Positions 12,874 through 20,125 of a stretch of 27,609 nucleotides of DNA are shown here, piece by piece (the first letter of the stretch is position 1; every line of letters begins with the position of its first letter). The notes under the pieces were generated by a model. It saw only the letters and a program-made list of their open reading frames with translations, was not told where the DNA came from and ran no database searches. This DNA is from an uncultured Oscillospiraceae bacterium (GTDB taxonomy: Bacteria; Bacillota; Clostridia; Oscillospirales; Ruminococcaceae), in assembly GCA_934513685.1 (NCBI GenBank), contig CAKSWY010000032.1, positions 1 to 27,609 on the forward strand, in the 5' to 3' direction. The position numbers were made by a program, and so were the translations under genes.

Positions 12874-15843
12874 ATGGCAGAGGAGAGCAAGCAGAGGGTG
12901 CACATTCTGCGCCTGTTCGGCATGGAACAGGCGGCGCTGGTGCGCATCCTGCGGGAGGCGGCGGCCCAGGGCTGCCCCGGCCTGCGCCTGCTGGAGCAGG
13001 GGGGCGAGCAGGCGGTGTGCGTGCGCGCCCGCAGCCAAAGCCCGGAAGACCTGGACCTGGCCGCCCAGTGGGCGGATGAACTGGAAAAGCTGCTGAGCGC
13101 CGCCTGCTTTGGGCGGGACGGCCTGGGCCTGCCCCAGGCGGCAGCCCAGACCATGGCGCAGAAAGAGTTTCTGGTGGTGGCGGTGGATGAGGCCACCGGC
13201 AAGCTGCTGGGGCCGGTGCTGGCCAGCCTGCCGGAGGGCAAGGCGGTGTATGACTTTGGCAGCCACAGCTGGGGCGACGCCAAAAAGGCCGCCCGCATTG
13301 CCGCCCGCGCCAAGGGCACCGGGGCGGAATCTGCGGCCCGCATGGGGCTGGAAGCCTTGCGGGTGAGCGGGGCGGACTGCGCCCTGATGGCCGTGCCGGA
13401 GCAGGGGGAGAACCCGGCCTTTGCGCTGGCCGTCACCCCGAAGATCGCCTGGGTGCGGCTGCTGGCGAAGGACGACCCGGCGGCCCGGAACTGGCTGCTG
13501 GACATGGCCCGCCGTCTGGCGGCCGGGCTGCCCCCGCTGCCCGGAACCCTGCACTTTACACCGGGCAAAACCGCCCCGGCGCTGCCGCCCCGCCCGCCGC
13601 GGCACACGCCCCATCCGGAAGAACCGGCCCCGTCGCCCCTGGCGGCGGATGCGCCGGAGAATGCCGCCGGAACGGAAGAGACAACCGCGCCGGAAGCACA
13701 GGGGGGCGAGGAACCGGCTGCCCAGCCTGCGCCCGAAGCGCCGCAGCCGGAACCCGCCGCCCCGGAAGGGGAGTGGACGGCGGCCGACGCCCAGGCCTTT
13801 GAGGAAAATGCCCAGCCGGGCAGCCCGCAGGAGGAGCGGCTTCGGGCCGCACTGCGCCTGTACGGCGGGGAAGAGGAGACAGAGCCGCCTGCCCCCTACG
13901 CCGCCCCGAAAAAAAGCTACCGGGGGCGGCTTGCGGTGTGCGTTGCGGCGGTGCTGGTGCTGTGTGCGCTGGCGGCCGGCATTGCCTGGTGGCGGGCCAA
14001 CAGCGGGCAGGGGCCTTCCCCCAAGGGGTACGGCACCCTGAGCTTTGACCAGGCCGCCCAGAGCTATTACAGCCAGGCCGCCGGGCGGGACAAGCGGGTG
14101 GCCGCTTATCTGGCCTTCTCCGGCCAGAAGGGCACGCTGGTGTATGATCTGGAGCAGGACAATGCCCCCGGCACCGTCTATGCGGCCCAGCAGGAGGAAG
14201 AGACCGTCACCCCTGGCACGCGGGCCTGCCTTGCGGCGGGCAGCGACCTGGGCAGCGCCTTCAGCAACACGCTGGTGTGGTGCCCCACCCAGGCTCTGGC
14301 CTACCTGAACCAGCTGGACCAGCAGCAGGTGCTGGCCGCCAACTACGGCTTTACCTTATATACACAGGAGCAGACTCTGCGCTGCAAGGTGGCCGCCGTG
14401 TTTTACTGGGACCCGGAGGACGACAGCTTCCCTTTGCAGCAGATGCAGGACCTGACCAACTACCGGGATTACCTGACCTTTGTGCTGGGCATTAAAAGCC
14501 GCAGCCTGTACGACCTGCCGGTGGATCTGCAGGACACCGACCGGTTCGTGAGTCTGGTGGCCCCCACCGAGAGCGGCAGCGGCTGCCTGGTGGTGGTGGG
14601 CCGCGCCCTGCGCAGCGACGAGAGCGCCTCCGTAAACACGGCGGCCATCACGGCGGCGCAAAGCCCCCTGATGCCCGAGGGCATGACCGGCGCGCCCGAT
14701 GAGACGGGCACCAGCCAGCGCAATCAGGAATGGCTGGGCTGGGTGATCGCCTCCGGCGAGAGCAACGGGCAGATTCAGGAAGACGTGGGCATGCCGGAAA
14801 CCGACCTGACGCTGGAACAGCTGCAGCGGGTGCTGGACAACTTGCCGGACATTCAGATCTCCCCGGCGTATACGGCTTCGCCGGACGATCCCTCTGCGCC
14901 GGACGGAAGCGCCGCCCCGGATGCTACGCTGGCCCCGGGTACCACGGCGACGCCTGCCCCCACCCGGGCACCCGGCACCACGGCCGCGCCTGCACCTACC
15001 GGTGCGCCCAGCGGCGGGCAGGCCACCCAGGCGCCACAGCCCACGGCTACCCCGGCCAGCGGGCGAACCATCAACGTGACCATGAATGGCACCCGCCAGA
15101 CCATGGACCTGGTGGAGTGCCTGGCCATGATCTGCCAGAACGAGCTGGGCTACGGTGCCCCGGCCGAGGCCATCAAGGCGCAGGCCGTGGCGGCCCGAAG
15201 CTGGGTGCTCAGCCAGGGGGGCTACCCCTCGGTGTCCGGCATCACGCCCACCCAGTCCACCCGGAACGCGGTGGCCCAGGTGGCGGATCAGGTGGTGGTG
15301 TACGGCGGCAGCGTGGCTTTTACGCCCTACTACGCCAGCGCCGCCTACGGCACCTGCTCCAGCCAGGACGTGTGGGGCGGGGCCAGACCCTACCTGATCG
15401 CGGTGGACAGCCCCTATGACCCCACCTACGCCACCCACTGGGAGACGGTGAAGAGCTACCCCCGCGCCGACCTGGCCGCCCGCGTGAAGGAGCGGCTGGG
15501 CGAGGATCTGGAAGCCTACAGCGCCGATCCCAGCGACTGGATCGGCGATTTGAGCAAGAACTCCTCCGGCTATGTGCTGGATATGCGGGTGGGCAACACC
15601 CATCTGTCCGGCAGCCGGTTCAAGCAGAACGTGGTGAACCAGCTGAACGGCATCACCCTGCGCAGTGCCGCCTTTGACGTGGTGTACGATGCGGGCAGCG
15701 ACAGCTTTGTATTCACGGTGCGGGGCTACGGCCACGGCTGCGGCATGAGCCAGTTCGGCGCCATCGGCTACGCCTCCAACGGGTGGAGCTATGCGGACAT
15801 TCTGGCCCACTATTACCCGGGCACCAGCCTGGCCACCTACTGA
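12874..15843 (+). CDS. Membrane protein: CinA-derived N-terminus, sortase-B-like middle, C-terminal SpoIID/LytB domain
   Basis: The secure part of this 989-residue protein is the C-terminal SpoIID/LytB domain (about 730-989), a family that cleaves peptidoglycan glycan strands: CQNELGYG with the catalytic-type Glu757, AIKAQAVAARSWVLS, YLIAVDSPYD, and GYGHGCGMSQFGAIGYAS with His954. Ahead of it lie a Pro/Thr/Ala linker (about 672-729, with a 12-residue near-repeat APGTTATPAPTR/APGTTAAPAPTG), a segment resembling class B sortases without its catalytic residues (about 390-580), one membrane helix (353-373), and an acidic Pro-rich cytoplasmic linker (about 229-350). Residues 8-228 align by eye with the KH and PncC domains of the preceding CinA, but AESCTGG is replaced by VDEATGK (104-110). 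Topology is inferred: N-terminus inside, lytic domain outside. SD GGAGGAG precedes ATG by 6-7 bases. It starts 65 bases after cinA, probably in the same transcript. Confidence 0.85.
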   Translation: MAEESKQRVHILRLFGMEQAALVRILREAAAQGCPGLRLLEQGGEQAVCVRARSQSPEDLDLAAQWADELEKLLSAACFGRDGLGLPQAAAQTMAQKEFLVVAVDEATGKLLGPVLASLPEGKAVYDFGSHSWGDAKKAARIAARAKGTGAESAARMGLEALRVSGADCALMAVPEQGENPAFALAVTPKIAWVRLLAKDDPAARNWLLDMARRLAAGLPPLPGTLHFTPGKTAPALPPRPPRHTPHPEEPAPSPLAADAPENAAGTEETTAPEAQGGEEPAAQPAPEAPQPEPAAPEGEWTAADAQAFEENAQPGSPQEERLRAALRLYGGEEETEPPAPYAAPKKSYRGRLAVCVAAVLVLCALAAGIAWWRANSGQGPSPKGYGTLSFDQAAQSYYSQAAGRDKRVAAYLAFSGQKGTLVYDLEQDNAPGTVYAAQQEEETVTPGTRACLAAGSDLGSAFSNTLVWCPTQALAYLNQLDQQQVLAANYGFTLYTQEQTLRCKVAAVFYWDPEDDSFPLQQMQDLTNYRDYLTFVLGIKSRSLYDLPVDLQDTDRFVSLVAPTESGSGCLVVVGRALRSDESASVNTAAITAAQSPLMPEGMTGAPDETGTSQRNQEWLGWVIASGESNGQIQEDVGMPETDLTLEQLQRVLDNLPDIQISPAYTASPDDPSAPDGSAAPDATLAPGTTATPAPTRAPGTTAAPAPTGAPSGGQATQAPQPTATPASGRTINVTMNGTRQTMDLVECLAMICQNELGYGAPAEAIKAQAVAARSWVLSQGGYPSVSGITPTQSTRNAVAQVADQVVVYGGSVAFTPYYASAAYGTCSSQDVWGGARPYLIAVDSPYDPTYATHWETVKSYPRADLAARVKERLGEDLEAYSADPSDWIGDLSKNSSGYVLDMRVGNTHLSGSRFKQNVVNQLNGITLRSAAFDVVYDAGSDSFVFTVRGYGHGCGMSQFGAIGYASNGWSYADILAHYYPGTSLATY

Positions 15844-15881
15844 CCGGTTCGGTTTTGCCCGCCGAACCCAAAACGAAAACG

Positions 15882-15927
15882 GCAGCCGCCGTGGGGAGCG
15901 CTTCCCTGCGGCGGCTGCATTTTTTTT
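15882..15927 (+). terminator. Intrinsic terminator after the SpoIID-domain gene
   Basis: Perfect 10-bp arms GCAGCCGCCG (15882-15891) and CGGCGGCTGC (15909-15918) are followed by A and eight T (15920-15927). It ends the nifS-to-SpoIID transcription unit 38 bases after the stop. Confidence 0.95.
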
Positions 15928-16296
15928 GCGGAAACGGGCAAAATGTTCACAGAATATTCAGAAAGAATGTTGAAAAATCGGGAAAGCGCAGCAAATCTAT
16001 TGGTCAAGTTTGTACGAAAAGCCAAAAATCGGGAAAACAGATGCCTTTTGTGGAAATATGAGATATAATAAATGCGGATTGTAACCTTTCTGCAATCTTT
16101 CGGGCAGGGGCCTGTGCGGCCCCGCACCCCGCCGCAGCCGGCCAGAACAGGCTCCGGCGGGAGAGACGAACGGAATGCACGGCAGGGGCCGCCAGCGGGA
16201 CTGGCCTTTGCGGCAGGGCTGCCCGGCGCAGGGTGAACGGCGCGAGGGCACGGCCCGGGGCGTTCCCTTTTTTAAAATGAAATGCGAGGATAAACC
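15928..16296 (+). other. Long leader region of the LCP gene with candidate promoter
   Basis: No gene is seen in these 369 bases. The first part is A-rich and holds two copies of AAAAATCGGGAAA (15973-15985 and 16024-16036). A perfect TATAAT lies at 16064-16069, but its -35 is poor (TGCCTT at 16042-16047, 16-bp spacer), so the promoter may need an activator or upstream A-tracts. The following 220 bases are GC-rich and could form a structured 5' leader, for example GGGGCC/GGCCCC at 16107-16123. No known riboswitch class is recognised. Confidence 0.5.
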
Positions 16297-17460
16297 ATGA
16301 ACGAAAATCAGACAGGTGCGTCAGGCATCTGGCAGCGCATCCGGCAGGCAGCCACCTGGAAAAAGGTCGTGGCGGTGGTGCTGGTGGTGGTGCTGATTCT
16401 GGCTGTGGCCGTGGGCTGTGTCTACAAGGATGTGGGCGGCATATTCGACACTGGCGAGGCCGGCAAGCTGAACCAGATCACCGACGAGGACATTGAGGCC
16501 GGCGGTGCGCGCTTTTACAACCTGCTGCTGCTGGGCATCGACTACGACGCCGACGACAGCGGCCGCGACTACGCCGAGGGCAAGGGCAACACCGACGTGA
16601 TCCTGTATGTGCAGGTGAACCGGGACACCGGCAAGGTCAACGTGCTGCAGATCCCGCGGGACAGCTACATTGGCGATTACATCGACGAGGCCAAGGGCCG
16701 CACCAGCCCCACCGGCAAGATCAACAGCGTGTACGCGCTGGGGCCGGATCAGGACAACCTCATCAACAACATTGCCAACAAAATCTATGAGATGTTCAAG
16801 CTGCCGGTGGACAATTACGTGACCATCGACATGAACGCCTTCAAAACCATGCTGAACGTGATGGGCGGCATTACCATGTATGTGCCCTGGGACATCACCG
16901 ACAAAACCACCGGCGAGCTGCTGGTGCCGCAGGGCACCCACCAGATCAGCGGCGACACCGCCGAGGTGATCCTACGCAACCGCAACTACGCCCAGGCGGA
17001 CTACAAGCGCCTGGAGACCCAGCAGTACTTCTACGCGGCGCTGGTGCGTACCTTCTTACAGGAGTACGACCTGGCCGACTACTACAAGGCCTGCAAGAAC
17101 GTGGCTTACTACATCAACACCGACCTGGACCTGACCGAAATTTACGGCCTGTACGCCACCATGACCAAGGTGAACCCTTCGGACATCTACATCGTGCGCC
17201 TGCCCGGCGGCGGCTATGACTACACCCCCGCCTTCGGTTCGGCCAGCCAGTCCGGCTATGCGCTGGACCGGGATGCGGTGGCCACCCTGCTGAACGAGCA
17301 CTTCCGTGCGGCCGACCATCCGGTGGAAGCCGACAAGCTGGACATTCCCACCGATGTGGAATGGCCGTATGGCGTGACCAACGACCCCGGCAAGACCCTG
17401 GGGGACGTGAACAGCGGCAACGGCACCGAAGAGACCCCGGCAGAAACGCCGGCGGCCTGA
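16297..17460 (+). CDS. LCP-family (LytR-CpsA-Psr) cell-wall polymer ligase
   Basis: This membrane-anchored enzyme family transfers anionic glycopolymers such as teichoic acids or capsule from lipid carriers to peptidoglycan. The 387 residues show a short cytoplasmic N-terminus, one membrane helix (about 22-43) and the extracellular LCP domain: NLLLLGIDYD, DVILYVQVNRDTGKVNVLQIPRDSYI with the Asp and Arg residues that bind the polyprenyl pyrophosphate head, KINSVYALG, MNVMGGITMYVP-like core (read here as MLNVMGGITMYVP), and ILRNRNYAQADYKRLETQQYF. The C-terminal tail is Thr/Pro/Glu-rich. SD GAGGAT lies 6 bases before ATG. It follows another envelope gene but has its own leader and probably its own promoter. 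The polymer substrate is unknown. Confidence 0.93.
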   Translation: MNENQTGASGIWQRIRQAATWKKVVAVVLVVVLILAVAVGCVYKDVGGIFDTGEAGKLNQITDEDIEAGGARFYNLLLLGIDYDADDSGRDYAEGKGNTDVILYVQVNRDTGKVNVLQIPRDSYIGDYIDEAKGRTSPTGKINSVYALGPDQDNLINNIANKIYEMFKLPVDNYVTIDMNAFKTMLNVMGGITMYVPWDITDKTTGELLVPQGTHQISGDTAEVILRNRNYAQADYKRLETQQYFYAALVRTFLQEYDLADYYKACKNVAYYINTDLDLTEIYGLYATMTKVNPSDIYIVRLPGGGYDYTPAFGSASQSGYALDRDAVATLLNEHFRAADHPVEADKLDIPTDVEWPYGVTNDPGKTLGDVNSGNGTEETPAETPAA

Positions 17461-17864
17461 CCGCAAAACCTGCCGCCCCGCCCGAATGGGCAGGGGAGAG
17501 GCGGATATTTAAGCAATTGAAGCATATCTCCGGGGGGACCGGACCGCAATTGACGCGCCAGAAAGGCCGCCTGTGCGGCCTGGTGCCCCTTTGCGCTTTT
17601 TCGGGGCGGAAAAAAGCGGCATCTGGCGGATTTGCACCCGCAGAGACCAAAACCGGGGGCGGGGAAGTGTCCGAATTTCGGGAAAACCGGAAAAAAGCAC
17701 CACCAGCCGAAAAAAGCCGGGTGTACCAATGGCGAACCCTGATTGGGCAAATTTTGCGGCTGAAAAATAGCAATGAGAGAAAACGGGTAAAAATGTACAA
17801 AAAACAAACGGAAACTTTGGCAGAAACGGCGAGGGGAAAACCGGCAAAACCACAACTTTTGTCG
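17461..17864 (+). other. 404-base spacer upstream of the gcd promoter
   Basis: No gene is supported. A 7-bp perfect hairpin AGGCCGC/GCGGCCT lies at 17564-17581 and CGCTTTTT/AAAAAGCG at 17594-17618, but neither is a clear terminator for the LCP gene. The octamer GCAATTGA occurs twice (near 17512 and 17546). From about 17655 on, the sequence is rich in A-tracts and has GGGAAAACCGG at 17680-17690 and again at 17834-17844. Such A-tracts could act as an UP element or bend DNA for the strong promoter at 17865. Confidence 0.5.
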
Positions 17865-17893
17865 TTGAAAATCCGCGCTGTATTTGCTATAAT
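17865..17893 (+). promoter_or_regulatory. Very strong promoter of the gcdDCB operon
   Basis: TTGAAA (17865-17870), a 17-bp spacer and a perfect TATAAT (17888-17893) preceded by TGC make an extended -10 promoter close to consensus. The predicted start is near 17900, with an 85-base leader ending in the strong SD AAAGGAGGTG (17967-17976). Confidence 0.9.
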
Positions 17894-17910
17894 CATGGCA
17901 GGCGAACGAG

Positions 17911-17928
17911 AATGGAATACATTCCATT
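17911..17928 (+). promoter_or_regulatory. Palindromic operator candidate in the gcd leader
   Basis: AATGGAAT (17911-17918) and ATTCCATT (17921-17928) are perfect arms around AC. The site lies about 11 bases after the predicted start of the strongest promoter in the window, a position suited to a repressor roadblock. It does not match CodY, Rex, LexA or CcpA consensus sites. The core GGAATACATT is repeated before gctA at 20127-20136. Confidence 0.6.
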
Positions 17929-17984
17929 ATATGAAATAGCCTGATACCTGTGCAAATTTATACCTAAAAGGAGGTGCTTGCGAA

Positions 17985-18320
17985 ATGTATTGGAAGATTC
18001 ACCCTGAAATGCTGGACGAACTCCGCGCCGGTGGTACCCCCCACATGCCCATCAGCGAACAGCTGCTGGTCTCCCTGATGGGTCTGGCTACCGTGTTCCT
18101 GTGCCTGATCGTTCTGGCCGTGGCCATCATGCTGGTTTCTAAGCTGATCGGCGGCCTGGGCATCGGTGAGAAGAAGGCTGCGGCTGCTCCCGCTCCCGCT
18201 GCTGCTCCCGCCCCCGCAATGGACGAAGAGGGCATGGCGGTCGTTATGGCTGCTGTGTGCGAGGAGACTGGCCTGCCCATTGACCAGATCCGCATCAAAA
18301 ACGTTCAGGAACTGAAGTAA
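17985..18320 (+). CDS. gcdD: Glutaconyl-CoA decarboxylase delta subunit (OadG family)
   Basis: This is the small membrane-anchoring subunit of the Na+-translocating biotin-dependent decarboxylase; it holds the peripheral carboxyltransferase and biotin subunits against the membrane pump. The 111 residues have one long membrane helix (about 25-55, LLVSLMGLATVFLCLIVLAV and following), an Ala/Pro linker (about 64-79) and a charged C-terminal helical segment (DEEGMAVVMAAVCEETGLPIDQIRIKNVQ) as in OadG/GcdD proteins. The SD is near-perfect with 8-base spacing, indicating strong translation. It is the first gene of gcdD-gcdC-gcdB. Family assignment is clear; the glutaconyl-CoA role rests on the surrounding gct, gcd and hgd genes. 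Confidence 0.9.
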   Translation: MYWKIHPEMLDELRAGGTPHMPISEQLLVSLMGLATVFLCLIVLAVAIMLVSKLIGGLGIGEKKAAAAPAPAAAPAPAMDEEGMAVVMAAVCEETGLPIDQIRIKNVQELK

Positions 18321-18387
18321 GCGCGAAAGATGGATTGATTTCCGCTTTCCACACCTCACCATGAAATGAATGAAAGGAATCATCGCT

Positions 18388-18825
18388 ATGAAATACATTG
18401 CTACTCTGAATGGCAAACGTTACGAGGTTGAGATCGAGCGCATCAACGATTTCACCCCTGTGCCCCGCGGCGCTGCCGCTGAGGCTATTCCTGCCGCTGC
18501 CCCCATTGCGGCTCCTGTGGCTCCGGCTCCGGCGCCCGCCCCTGTGGCTGCGGCGCCGGCTCCGGTGGCTGCTCCCGCTCCTGCGGCCGCTCCCGCTCCC
18601 GCAGCTGCCGGTGCTGCTAACGTGACCGCTCCCATGCCCGGCACCGTGCTGGACGTGAAGGTCAGCGTTGGTCAGGCTGTTCAGGCTGGTGAGACCGTTG
18701 TGGTTCTCGAGGCCATGAAGATGGAGAACGAGATCCCCGCTCCTGTGGCTGGCACCGTTACCGGCATTCTGGTTCAGAAGGGCGCTACCGTGGACACCGA
18801 CGCCGTTCTGGTGACCCTGGGCTAA
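18388..18825 (+). CDS. gcdC: Glutaconyl-CoA decarboxylase gamma subunit, biotin carrier
   Basis: This biotinylated carrier takes CO2 from the alpha subunit to the beta-subunit Na+ pump. The 145 residues consist of a short N-terminal strand region (MKYIATLNGKRYEVEIERI), a flexible Ala/Pro linker of about 50 residues (roughly 30-80), and a C-terminal biotinyl domain with the canonical EAMKMENE, where Lys111 is the biotin attachment site. Ala/Pro linkers of this kind are known from GcdC of Acidaminococcus. An upstream ATG (18370) is in frame, but ATG 18388 is preferred because GAAAGGA lies 9-10 bases before it and homologues start MKY. The gap to gcdD is 67 bases, and gcdB follows after 15 bases. 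Confidence 0.95.
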   Translation: MKYIATLNGKRYEVEIERINDFTPVPRGAAAEAIPAAAPIAAPVAPAPAPAPVAAAPAPVAAPAPAAAPAPAAAGAANVTAPMPGTVLDVKVSVGQAVQAGETVVVLEAMKMENEIPAPVAGTVTGILVQKGATVDTDAVLVTLG

Positions 18826-18840
18826 AGGAGGAACCACTCC

Positions 18841-20007
18841 ATGAACTTTATTTCTGTCGTGGCGCAGCTGCTGGCTGAATCCGGCTTCGCAGCTCTGTCC
18901 TGGCAGCAGGCGGTCATGATCCTGATCAGCTTCGTGCTGATGTATCTGGCCATCAAGAAGCAGTTCGAGCCGCTTCTGCTGCTGCCCATTTCCTTTGGTA
19001 TTTTCCTGACCAACCTGCCTCTGACCGGCATGATGGAGCAGACCATGGGCACTGACGGCCTGGCTCACTTCACCGAGGGCGTCCTGGGTGTTGTGTACAA
19101 CGCCGGTGTTGCCACCGAGCTGTTCCCCTGCATCATGTTCCTGGCCGTGGGTGCCATGACCGACTTCGGTCCCCTGATCGCCAACCCCATCAGCCTGCTG
19201 CTGGGTGCTGCCGCTCAGTTCGGCATCTACATCGCCTTCATCATGGCCAACGTCAGCGGTCTGTTTACCCCCGCTGAGGCTGCTGCCATCGGCATCATCG
19301 GCGGCGCTGACGGCCCCACCGCCATCTACACCGCCACCAAGCTGTGCCCCACCCTGGTGCCTGCCATCGCCGTGGCCGCTTACAGCTACATGGCTCTGAT
19401 CCCCCTGATCCAGCCCCCCATCATGAAGCTGCTCACCACCGATAAGGAGCGCAAGGTCAAGATGGGCCAGCTGCGCAAGGTGAACAAGGTTGAGAAGATC
19501 GTCTTCCCCGTGTTCGTGGTTCTGTTCTGCAGCCTGCTGCTGCCCTCCGTGGCTCCTCTGCTGGGCCTGCTGATGCTGGGCAACCTGTTCCGCGAGTCTG
19601 GCGTTGTGGAGCGTCTGTCTGACACTGCTCAGAACGCTCTGTGCAACATCTCCACCATCTGGCTGGGCCTGACCGTCGGCGCTACCGCCAAGGCTGAGAA
19701 CTTCCTGACCCCCAAGACCCTGGGCATCATCGCCATGGGCCTGATCGCTTTCGCCTTCGCTACCGTTGGCGGCGTGGTGTTCGGCAAGGTTCTGTACCTG
19801 GTTACCGGCGGCAAGATCAACCCCCTGATCGGCTCTGCCGGCGTGTCCGCCGTGCCTATGGCCGCTCGTGTGTCTCAGAATGTGGGTAAGGAATACGACC
19901 GCACCAACTTCCTGCTGATGCACGCCATGGGCCCCAACGTGGCCGGCGTTATCGGCAGCGCGGTGGCCGCGGGCTACTTCCTGGTCATGTTCGGCGGCGC
20001 GGTGTAA
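18841..20007 (+). CDS. gcdB: Glutaconyl-CoA decarboxylase beta subunit, Na+ pump
   Basis: This integral membrane subunit decarboxylates carboxybiotin and exports Na+, converting decarboxylation energy into a sodium gradient. The 388 residues fit the GcdB/MmdB/OadB family (about 375-430) and form roughly nine to eleven membrane helices. Conserved signatures are FGIYIAF, the central GIIGGADGPTAIY with the Na+-binding-type Asp157, SAGVSAVPMAARVSQ, and the C-terminal HAMGPNVAGVIGSAVAAGYF. The SD is AAAGGAGG with suitable spacing, directly after gcdC, so the three genes are co-transcribed. Sequence alone cannot separate glutaconyl-CoA from methylmalonyl-CoA or oxaloacetate specificity; context gives glutaconyl-CoA. 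Confidence 0.95.
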   Translation: MNFISVVAQLLAESGFAALSWQQAVMILISFVLMYLAIKKQFEPLLLLPISFGIFLTNLPLTGMMEQTMGTDGLAHFTEGVLGVVYNAGVATELFPCIMFLAVGAMTDFGPLIANPISLLLGAAAQFGIYIAFIMANVSGLFTPAEAAAIGIIGGADGPTAIYTATKLCPTLVPAIAVAAYSYMALIPLIQPPIMKLLTTDKERKVKMGQLRKVNKVEKIVFPVFVVLFCSLLLPSVAPLLGLLMLGNLFRESGVVERLSDTAQNALCNISTIWLGLTVGATAKAENFLTPKTLGIIAMGLIAFAFATVGGVVFGKVLYLVTGGKINPLIGSAGVSAVPMAARVSQNVGKEYDRTNFLLMHAMGPNVAGVIGSAVAAGYFLVMFGGAV

Positions 20008-20026
20008 CAATCGCCCCGCCCGGCAC

Positions 20027-20055
20027 TTGCAGGTTTCGGCCTGAAGTGCTATTCT
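20027..20055 (+). promoter_or_regulatory. Promoter upstream of gctA with palindromic -10 region
   Basis: TTGCAG (20027-20032) and TATTCT (20050-20055) have a 17-bp spacer, and TGC before the -10 makes it an extended -10 site. The perfect palindrome GCTATT-CT-AATAGC (20048-20061) covers the -10 hexamer, so a dimeric regulator could occlude it. The predicted start near 20062 lies 24 bases before the hairpin at 20086. Confidence 0.65.
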
Positions 20056-20085
20056 AATAGCATACCTTATTTCAATTCGTTCCTT

Positions 20086-20125
20086 AGCCGGGGACGCCGG
20101 CCGCACGGTGTCTCCGGCTTTTATT
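20086..20125 (+). terminator. Intrinsic terminator / attenuator between gcdB and gctA
   Basis: Arms 20086-20099 and 20106-20119 form a 14-bp stem with two G-U pairs (AGCCGG with CCGGCT at the base), a six-base loop and the tail TTTTATT. It ends the gcdDCB transcript but lies downstream of the gctA promoter and 28 bases before its start codon, so gct transcription must pass it. Confidence 0.75.

Noticed and set aside
12874..13557. Reading the N-terminus of the SpoIID protein as a frameshifted continuation of cinA
   Set aside because: cinA is complete with its own PncC domain and stop, and the new gene has its own strong ribosome site and a second, diverged copy of the KH and PncC domains.
14935..15060. 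Tandem repeat as a possible CRISPR or mobile repeat
   Set aside because: The two 36-base near-repeats are in frame and encode the Pro/Thr linker. There are no spacers or further copies.
17594..17618. CGCTTTTT/AAAAAGCG as the LCP-gene terminator
   Set aside because: The T-run is in the left arm and the right arm is A-rich, the opposite of an intrinsic terminator on this strand.
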